Of a stretch of 27,168 nucleotides of DNA, positions 22,436-27,168 are shown one piece after another. This DNA comes from JAVBQJ01 sp031549115 (GTDB lineage Bacteria > Verrucomicrobiota > Lentisphaeria > Victivallales > Victivallaceae): NCBI GenBank assembly GCA_031549115.1, contig JAVBQJ010000129.1, positions 1 through 27,168 on the forward strand, written 5' to 3'. Made by a program: the position numbers and the translations under genes. The notes beneath the pieces were generated by a model. That model ran no database searches and was not told the origin of the DNA. It was given only the letters and a program-made list of their open reading frames with translations. Within the stretch, counting starts at the first letter, position 1; each line of letters starts with the position of its first letter.

Positions 22436-23362
22436 TCAGGACACGCCGGCGATGCCGAAGGGGATGTGGACCGACGGGGCGAACTCCTGCGCGGCGTCCA
22501 GGTGCGGGTGGCGCTGGTCGTCGAAAAAAATGTGCGGCCGCAGGGTGGCGAGTATCCGCCCCTTGTCCATCCCGCCCAGGAAATGCGTTTCATCCGCCGT
22601 GATGTTCCAGTCGCGCAAGGTGGTGATGACGCGCTTGTGCGCCGGGGCGCTGCGGGCGGTGATGATGGCGGTTTTCAGAAAACGCCGGTAGGTACGGTCC
22701 AGCTCCTCGCGCTCGTCCTCCAGCTGCCGGAGTTTGCCGAGTTTGCGGAAAAGGTCGCTCAACGGGCCCGGCGCGATTGCCGAATCGGAGTGCCGCGCTT
22801 CGGAGGCGTGAAATGCCGCCAGTCCCTGGGCCTGGTAGATCTGTTCGGCGCTGTCGTCGGCGATCACGCCGTCGAAGTCGAACGCCACCCGCAGTTCGGT
22901 GTCCGCCGCGTCGTCGGAGCTGGCGCTCGGCAACACCATGCCGGCCGGGTAGCCGTTTTTCAGCGCCTCGGTCACATCGGGCTCGTGGGCGGAGAGAAAA
23001 AGCGAAACGTGGTAGGCCGGGATGTACCGGAACGGCGAATTGCCCCGGGTGAACGCCGCACGCACGATGCCCAGACCGTAGTGTTCGAGGGAATGAAACA
23101 CCCGCAGTCCGGTATCCGCGTCGTTGCGGGAGAGGAGCACCACTTCGGCCGGCTGCTCGGCGAATATATGATTGAGCTGGAGAAAACGGCGGACGAATGG
23201 AAACGCGATTCCCGGTTGGAGCAGCTCCTCCTCGTGGGCGCGCTGGTACTCCCGATAGGCGCTCACGCCCTGGGAACGGAAGACCGCGTCGGCTTCGGCG
23301 AGCTCGAACAGGGCGCTTGACGCGACCGCGATCACCAGTTTTTCTTCGATCGGATAGGCCAT
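22436..23362 (-). CDS. Cytosolic 5'-nucleotidase (NT5C1-like, HAD type)
   Basis: The 308-residue protein belongs to the bacterial 5'-nucleotidase family related to vertebrate cytosolic nucleotidase I. It begins AYPIEEKLVIAVASSALFEL and shows FPFVRRFLQLNHIF, VVLLSRNDADTGLRVFHSLE and FTRGNSPFRYIPAYHVSLFL. The HAD catalytic motif is VAFDFDGVIADDSAE (DFD, nucleophile and general acid), motif II lies at LKTAIITARSAPAHKRV, and the metal-binding end at GGMDKGRILATLRPHIFFDD. It removes phosphate from nucleoside monophosphates in the cytoplasm. I chose the ATG at 23362 because GGAAAG precedes it and the family starts there; an upstream ATG adds 14 residues. It is divergent from the YbjN-like gene. Confidence 0.9.
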   Translation of the reverse strand: MAYPIEEKLVIAVASSALFELAEADAVFRSQGVSAYREYQRAHEEELLQPGIAFPFVRRFLQLNHIFAEQPAEVVLLSRNDADTGLRVFHSLEHYGLGIVRAAFTRGNSPFRYIPAYHVSLFLSAHEPDVTEALKNGYPAGMVLPSASSDDAADTELRVAFDFDGVIADDSAEQIYQAQGLAAFHASEARHSDSAIAPGPLSDLFRKLGKLRQLEDEREELDRTYRRFLKTAIITARSAPAHKRVITTLRDWNITADETHFLGGMDKGRILATLRPHIFFDDQRHPHLDAAQEFAPSVHIPFGIAGVS

Positions 23363-23404
23363 AAATAATATCTTTCCGGCAATGAAGTATGGAAACCTGC
23401 GCAT

Positions 23405-23432
23405 AATTTACACCCGGGCCGGCACAATGCAA
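23405..23432 (-). promoter_or_regulatory. Candidate promoter of the 5'-nucleotidase gene
   Basis: On the minus strand TTGCAT (23432-23427) and TAAATT (23410-23405) are 16 nt apart, the second matching the -10 consensus at four of six positions. It lies about 43 nt before the chosen ATG. Confidence 0.3.
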
Positions 23433-23464
23433 GTATTTGCGGGCAATTACGACAGCGTGTTTTT

Positions 23465-23502
23465 ATCCCGGACATTAGATGTCCGGTGATTTGGTGTATA
23501 GT
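23465..23502 (+). promoter_or_regulatory. Promoter/operator of the YbjN-like gene, motif shared with 25213-25250
   Basis: A perfect dyad CCGGACAT-TAG-ATGTCCGG (23468-23486) covers the place where the -35 box should be. The -10 box TATAGT (23497-23502) follows ATGTCC by 12 nt. The surrounding pattern ATCC-N2-GACA-N2-AGATGTCC recurs before the VWA gene with the same 12-nt spacing. A poor -35 overlapped by a dyad suggests regulation by a DNA-binding protein; the WYL regulator encoded between the two sites is the natural candidate. Confidence 0.6.
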
Positions 23503-23544
23503 AATGGTCATGGAGAATGAACCCGTTCAAACAGGAGGTTTTTT

Positions 23545-24051
23545 ATGAGCTTGCACATGGTACGCGTATTCGAGTTGGTGAAATCCCTTTATGTCGATCA
23601 ACCCGGTCCGGAGATCACTCCGGCCGTACAGTGTCAGATTTGTGGGGATTTTTACTTCATTCTGACCTTCGCCGAACCGGACGGCGGCGCGTTCTCGATT
23701 TACTATGAACTTCCTCCGGAGCTTTGCCTGGCGTCCTGTTCGGAAGCGGCATATCGCGTGCCGCCGGAAGTACGCCACCTGATCGTCCACGCCAGGCGCT
23801 CCGATATGCCGGCAGAGCATATGCGGAAGGCGCTCACATTCTGCGAGCACTGGAATGCCGACGTCGGTTACGCGCCGACCGGGCATATTCTGTACCGGGC
23901 GGGCCGCAGCTTCAATGAAGCGGAACTTTCCGCGGAGTGGCTTTGTCCGTTGGAGGAGAGTGTGACGGACGGATTTCTACGCTGGGTGATCCCGGTCGTT
24001 ACCGAGGAGATGTTGAAGTTTTTCCGGGAAGCCGGCCGGAAGGGGCTCTGA
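23545..24051 (+). CDS. YbjN-like hypothetical protein
   Basis: The 168-residue soluble protein has no signal peptide or membrane segment. The pattern MVRVFELVKSLYVD, CQICGDFYFILTF, then CEHWNADVGYAPTGHILYRA and CPLEESVTDGFLRWVIPVVT recalls YbjN/type III chaperone-like folds, where a small alpha/beta domain has an N-W-N motif after a first helix and a C-terminal helical pair. The assignment is tentative. A strong AGGAGG ribosome-binding site precedes the ATG. Its promoter shares a motif with that of the VWA gene, so it probably serves the same process. It converges with the WYL regulator gene downstream. The molecular role is unknown; YbjN-type proteins have been linked to stress and motility effects. 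Confidence 0.75.
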   Translation: MSLHMVRVFELVKSLYVDQPGPEITPAVQCQICGDFYFILTFAEPDGGAFSIYYELPPELCLASCSEAAYRVPPEVRHLIVHARRSDMPAEHMRKALTFCEHWNADVGYAPTGHILYRAGRSFNEAELSAEWLCPLEESVTDGFLRWVIPVVTEEMLKFFREAGRKGL

Positions 24052-24055
24052 GCCG

Positions 24056-24130
24056 GAGAAGCAAATTGCCGATAACATGGAATCCGTCACGGAAGACGGA
24101 ATTGGATTGCCATATATGGCACGGCTTCTC
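24056..24130. other. Inverted-repeat-rich spacer between convergent genes
   Basis: GAGAAGC (24056-24062) pairs with GCTTCTC (24124-24130). Inside lie TCCGTC-N6-GACGGA (24083-24100) and the palindrome GCCATATATGGC (24109-24120). The position between convergent genes suits a two-way transcription stop, but no T-tract follows on either strand. Confidence 0.35.
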
Positions 24131-24169
24131 AAGCCGCGAAATCTGTTCCGCCGTCCGTCCGGTGTAGGC

Positions 24170-25159
24170 TCAGTCGGTTTCGGCCAGCTTCCGGGCGATG
24201 CGGCGGATGTTTTCGCGCAATTCAGCGGGAGCCAGTGCCCGGATATCGCCCTGGCCGTCCAATACCAGGCCGACCGCCTCGTGGCAGGGGATATCCTCAA
24301 GGCGCAGGGTGACGGCGTCGCCGTGTTCGGATGCCGCCGCGTCTGGAAAGCGCTCCAGCATCCGCTGTGCGGAGGAGGCGGCGCATTCCAACTCGATTAC
24401 GGGGTAACGCGGCAGGTTGAACAACCCTTGGCGCGCGGTTTCACGGCACAATTCGGAATTCGCTTCGAATACCGCACCGGTTGTGTGCGCCTGCCGGATC
24501 CGGTGTACCGCCAGTACCACTATCTGCGCCGGGTCGCACAACACGCCATCTACGGAATGCTGTTCGCCTTTGAGATACCAGGTGCCGTCCTGCCAGGCCA
24601 GCAGTTGCGGGTCGAAAACCTTGAACGAAGCACGGCCCTGTGCGGAACAATATTCGAGCCGCAGCCGCAAACGCTTCTCCCAAGCTTCGGCGATTGCGGT
24701 GAAAAGCTCCGGGGGTACCGGCACCTTGTTGCGGTCGAACACCTGTAGCGAATCCAGGCATGTTCCGTACGCCAACCCGGTTTCGTTGTGCATCAACAGA
24801 GCGTTCACCGCCCGGGAATTGGCGCCGCGCATCGGTTCCTGCATGATTCCCTCCGCCACCCGCTGCCCGAGCAAGACATGACGCATTTCGACAGGCTCCA
24901 CCATTAACGCCCGGGAGTACCATTCGCAATCGGTCAGATAGAAGCCTTTCTTCACCGTGTCGTAGCGGATGGGGGCGGCGAAATCGGCCTTGAGGTCGCC
25001 GATGTCGCGGCTGAAGGTTTTTGCGGACAATTCAAAAGTTCCGGCGACATCCTGGCGGCGCATTTCCCGGAGAAAACTGGTGTAGTTCGGGTATTGGCGT
25101 TTCCGCATCATTGCCAGAATGGTCTGGAGCCGCAGCAGTTTATTTTTGTTGGCCGGCAT
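24170..25159 (-). CDS. WYL-domain transcriptional regulator
   Basis: The 329-residue protein begins PANKNKLLRLQTILAMMRKR with a winged-helix DNA-binding part (LSAKTFSRDIGDLKADFAAP, then IRYDTVKKGFYL as wing), followed by the WYL domain near residues 140-230 (RLRLEYCSAQG, then FKVFDPQLLAWQDGTWYLKG) and a WCX-like C-terminal region (LPRYPVIELECAASSAQRML). WYL regulators sense ligands such as nucleic acid fragments and often control defence, DNA-damage or mobile-element genes. I prefer the ATG at 25159 because it gives the usual MxxNKN start; an ATG at 25180 is possible but lacks a ribosome-binding site. The gene is divergent from the VWA gene. The shared dyad motif in front of the VWA and YbjN-like genes is a plausible target. 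Confidence 0.88.
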   Translation of the reverse strand: MPANKNKLLRLQTILAMMRKRQYPNYTSFLREMRRQDVAGTFELSAKTFSRDIGDLKADFAAPIRYDTVKKGFYLTDCEWYSRALMVEPVEMRHVLLGQRVAEGIMQEPMRGANSRAVNALLMHNETGLAYGTCLDSLQVFDRNKVPVPPELFTAIAEAWEKRLRLRLEYCSAQGRASFKVFDPQLLAWQDGTWYLKGEQHSVDGVLCDPAQIVVLAVHRIRQAHTTGAVFEANSELCRETARQGLFNLPRYPVIELECAASSAQRMLERFPDAAASEHGDAVTLRLEDIPCHEAVGLVLDGQGDIRALAPAELRENIRRIARKLAETD

Positions 25160-25212
25160 ATTCCTCCATGGTGTTTTCATACCATAACGCCGTCATTGCC
25201 GGTTTGCAAATC

Positions 25213-25250
25213 ATCCTCGACAAAAGATGTCCTATATCCGCCATTACAGT
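25213..25250 (+). promoter_or_regulatory. Promoter/operator of the VWA gene, motif shared with 23465-23502
   Basis: ATCC-N2-GACA-N2-AGATGTCC (25213-25232) matches the site before the YbjN-like gene at 16 of 20 positions. The -10 box TACAGT (25245-25250) follows after exactly 12 nt, as there. This site also lies between the divergent WYL and VWA genes, so autoregulation is possible. Here the dyad is imperfect. Confidence 0.6.
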
Positions 25251-25280
25251 ATTGGCATAACCCGTAACAGGAGGTTCGCC

Positions 25281-25898
25281 ATGCAACAGGATTACACGCA
25301 CATCGGAATGGTTTTGGACGCGTCCGGATCAATGAAGTCGTTGAAGGAGGACACCAAAGGCAGCTTCATTGGTTTTCTGGACGCACAGCGGAAGCCGGCC
25401 GGCAAGACCGTCTTCGACCTGTGGCAATTCAACGACAAGGTCGGGCACATCGTCGACGGCGCGGAGCTCGCAACCGTCGGGGACGATGTGATGGATGGCT
25501 ACCGTTGCTCCGGTATGACCGCGATGAACGACGCCATTTGCACCGCCATTGACCGGCTGGGCGAAAAATTCGCCGCCATGCCGGAAACGGAACGCCCGGA
25601 AAATGTCATCGTCGCCATCATTACCGACGGGCATGAGAACGCCAGCAAAGAGTTTACGTCCGACGACGTCAAAAAACGAATCGCCCGCCAGAGCGAACAC
25701 TATCGGTGGGAATTTGTTTTTCTCGCCGCCAACCAGGATGCGGTGATGGCCGGTTCCCGGCTGGGGTTGGCACCGGATCAATGCGCCGATTTTGGCGCCA
25801 ACGCCGATGGTATGCGGACGGTCGCGGCGATTCTGGCCGACCGTACCGACCGTAGCCGCCAGAATGCCGTCGCGCGTCGGCTGCCGGCGAAAAAATAA
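25281..25898 (+). CDS. von Willebrand factor A domain protein
   Basis: The 205-residue protein is a single VWA domain with a full metal-ion-dependent adhesion site: DASGSM near residue 13, Thr in SGMTAMNDAI and Asp in AIITDGHENAS. The rest alternates strands and helices as expected (VFDLWQFNDKV, EFVFLAANQDAVMAG). There is no signal peptide, so it should act in the cytoplasm, where VWA proteins often scaffold partners or assist AAA ATPases. I chose the ATG at 25281 because AGGAGG lies 7 nt upstream; the earlier ATG at 25227 is inside the regulatory motif. The Cys-rich gene follows 39 nt downstream and is probably cotranscribed. Similar small VWA proteins occur in phages and islands. Confidence 0.88.
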   Translation: MQQDYTHIGMVLDASGSMKSLKEDTKGSFIGFLDAQRKPAGKTVFDLWQFNDKVGHIVDGAELATVGDDVMDGYRCSGMTAMNDAICTAIDRLGEKFAAMPETERPENVIVAIITDGHENASKEFTSDDVKKRIARQSEHYRWEFVFLAANQDAVMAGSRLGLAPDQCADFGANADGMRTVAAILADRTDRSRQNAVARRLPAKK

Positions 25899-25937
25899 AG
25901 GTCGTGACCGAAACGGAACAATACTAAGGAGTGAAAT

Positions 25938-26909
25938 ATGCCGAACATTGCCATTTGTGAGCGTTGCGATTTATTCATCCGCAACGAAGAAGAATGCCGT
26001 TGCACGAGTTCTCCGATTGTCATTGCCAAATTCGGCGCCGCTTTCCCGCCGAAGGGACCGGTCGAGGAATATTCCCGGCGTGGAGCGATGCCGAACTGTA
26101 AGCATTTCGCCGAGCAGCTCCTCGCGGATGAAGCCGGAACCTTCAAACGCAATCTGGAAGTTTGTCAAGCATGTCCGCTGTTCCATGAACAAAATACCGT
26201 GGGATACCGAAAACAGGAATTGATGGATACGCCACGTTTTGTCTGTGGCATGAGCGGGCCGGATTGTCCGATTCCTTTGCGGGTCTGGCATGCGGCGGGT
26301 CTTCACGCGACATGCCTGTACCACGAGCGACAATATGGAGAAGCGCGAAGCCGTGAAGTCTGTAATGCAATACGGGAGTTGACTGAAAAGCATCCGGAAT
26401 TCAGGGGAACTTCCGATCAGATCGGCGAAAAGCTGTCCGAATGGGGATTCCCGCAGGATTTTCTTTCCCAGGCAATTGTCGCGGCGAGCGGTCTGATCGG
26501 CAGCAAAGAGATCTCCATCGAAGCGCTTGTCGATGCCGGCGGTCCGGCTCTGGCGCATGTTCTTCGCAATCTGAAGCCGGAGACTGCCCAGGCGGGCTGG
26601 GCTCGAATCGTCTATGCGGAAGAAATATTCGGCTCGCAGGAAGGTGCCGAAGAATCGAAAACCGCATTTCTCGCCTGTGCGTCCCGGTTAAAAATTCCGG
26701 TGGGTGCATTGCTGATTCAAGCTGCCTGGATGCTGTTGAGTCCGGCGGCGGACAAGCGTATTCGGCTCCTTCCTTATGTATCCGGCTTTCACTGGCTGTT
26801 GCGGAAATTCGAAGATTCGGAGCAACCGGATCTTGCCGTTCAAGCCGAAAAGTACCGGGTATGCGTAGAAAATTGCCTTCGTGATTTGGAAACGCTTTGC
26901 GGAGAATAA
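25938..26909 (+). CDS. Cysteine-rich hypothetical protein with metal-binding N-terminus
   Basis: I do not recognise this 323-residue protein. The first 135 residues contain many Cys and His residues in pairs: CERC, ECRC, CKHF, CQACPLFH, CGMSGPDC and CLYHE, which look like one or more zinc (or iron-sulphur) sites. The rest (about 140-323) is helical and Cys-poor, with EKLSEWGFPQDFLSQAIVAA and IPVGALLIQAAWMLLSPAAD, and has no membrane segment strong enough to be sure. TAAGGAG lies before the ATG. It follows the VWA gene by 39 nt and likely works with it. Roles in nucleic acid binding or protein assembly are possible but not shown. The gene ends before a gene-free stretch and an IS4-type element. 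Confidence 0.75.
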   Translation: MPNIAICERCDLFIRNEEECRCTSSPIVIAKFGAAFPPKGPVEEYSRRGAMPNCKHFAEQLLADEAGTFKRNLEVCQACPLFHEQNTVGYRKQELMDTPRFVCGMSGPDCPIPLRVWHAAGLHATCLYHERQYGEARSREVCNAIRELTEKHPEFRGTSDQIGEKLSEWGFPQDFLSQAIVAASGLIGSKEISIEALVDAGGPALAHVLRNLKPETAQAGWARIVYAEEIFGSQEGAEESKTAFLACASRLKIPVGALLIQAAWMLLSPAADKRIRLLPYVSGFHWLLRKFEDSEQPDLAVQAEKYRVCVENCLRDLETLCGE

Positions 26910-27056
26910 CGAATTCATCGGAATTATTTCAGATAAACCCGGCCTTTGCCCGTACTTCCCGCTTGTATTTTATGAAAATGGATTCATATTTATTTTCGAG
27001 TGAAACAACCAAATTTTGATATTTTTTACACAGCCATCCCATAAAGATCTGAAAAC

Positions 27057-27085
27057 TTGACAAAAAGATGGGTTCACGCTACCTT
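27057..27085 (+). promoter_or_regulatory. Promoter of the IS4-type transposase
   Basis: TTGACA (27057-27062), a perfect -35 box, and TACCTT (27080-27085) are 17 nt apart. Transcription should start near 27092, about 25 nt before the GTG. The preceding stretch 26910-27056 shows no gene or clear terminator. Confidence 0.6.
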
Positions 27086-27126
27086 TGCTTCGACTAAAAA
27101 ACCGAGGTAAAAATCGTGAACCCATC
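27067..27126 (+). promoter_or_regulatory. 12-bp inverted repeat covering the transposase start codon
   Basis: GATGGGTTCACG (27067-27078) lies inside the promoter spacer and its exact complement CGTGAACCCATC (27115-27126) covers the GTG start. Transcripts from the element's own promoter lack the left arm, but read-through transcripts carry both and could hide the start codon. Known insertion sequences such as IS10 use this kind of protection. Confidence 0.6.
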
Positions 27127-27168
27127 AAAAGATACTATGTCCGTGCTGGCGCAGATTGTCAAGCTGAT
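27116..27168 (+). CDS. IS4-type transposase, N-terminal fragment
   Basis: Only 17 codons lie in the window: MNPSKDTMSVLAQIVKL, with GTG as start. The opening resembles IS4-family transposases with an N-terminal DUF4372-like domain, which begin with a short polar stretch and a LxQLxxLIP-type helix. A GAGG ribosome-binding site lies 8 nt upstream, and a strong promoter and start-codon hairpin precede it, both common in insertion sequences. The rest, including the DDE residues, lies to the right of the window, so family assignment rests on few residues and on the regulatory layout. Confidence 0.55.
   Translation, partial: MNPSKDTMSVLAQIVKL

Noticed and set aside
22289..23320. 343-codon open frame on the plus strand
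   Set aside because: Antisense to the 5'-nucleotidase, whose catalytic motifs are clear.
24077..24748. 223-codon open frame on the plus strand
   Set aside because: Antisense to the WYL regulator; the WYL motifs define the real strand.
1..27168. CRISPR array, rRNA or complete tRNA
   Set aside because: No regularly spaced repeat series, no rRNA segment and no complete tRNA was seen; only the 23-base tRNA end at 18308.

Overview
The window looks like chromosome from a Lentisphaerota bacterium, probably Victivallis-like (inference). The main evidence is a short pseudopilin-like protein with an FTLIELLVVIAIIAILASM N-terminus and an H-x9-DG C-terminus. It sits between a GntR/LacI-type regulator and a row of unusual glycoside hydrolases, an arrangement typical of that phylum. 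Lipid A genes (lpxD end, lpxK) show a Gram-negative envelope. Most genes are GC-rich; the mobile and intergenic parts are AT-richer.

Layout. (1) 1-2728: end of lpxD, a secreted Sel1-repeat protein and lpxK, tightly packed. (2) 2729-3560: about 830 bases without an intact gene, holding the decayed C-terminus of an ISL3-type transposase, short tandem/inverted repeats, and a likely promoter and operator for the next gene. (3) 3561-17745: a glycan-degradation locus of GntR-type regulator, pseudopilin-like protein, a 1139-residue CBM9/glycosidase/F5-8C protein, a GH78-like alpha-L-rhamnosidase, an unassigned 810-residue six-hairpin-type protein, a GH89 alpha-N-acetylglucosaminidase and a GHL6/GH42-like glycosidase. 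The last five genes overlap or lie 3-4 nt apart and are followed by a hairpin plus T8 terminator. The set points to a heteroglycan containing rhamnose and alpha-GlcNAc.

(4) 17746-22435: a recombination hot spot. It holds a broken tyrosine recombinase, a tRNA 3'-end fragment that reads as an attachment site, an intact tyrosine recombinase, fragments resembling signal peptidase I and a P-loop kinase, a HEPN-like ORF cut by an ISL3-family insertion sequence, and two copies of a structured palindromic repeat whose hairpin stem shows compensatory changes. (5) 22436-26909: a cytosolic 5'-nucleotidase, a YbjN-like protein, a WYL regulator, a von Willebrand A protein and a cysteine-rich protein. The promoters of the YbjN-like and VWA genes share a 20-bp motif (16/20 identical) at the same 12-nt distance from near-identical -10 boxes, so these genes probably form one regulon, perhaps under the WYL protein encoded between them. 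(6) 26910-27168: the 5' end of an IS4-type insertion sequence with promoter, start codon and a hairpin that can hide the start codon in read-through transcripts.

The most promising undescribed items are the covarying repeat family, the WYL/VWA/Cys-rich regulon and the unassigned enzymes of the glycan operon.
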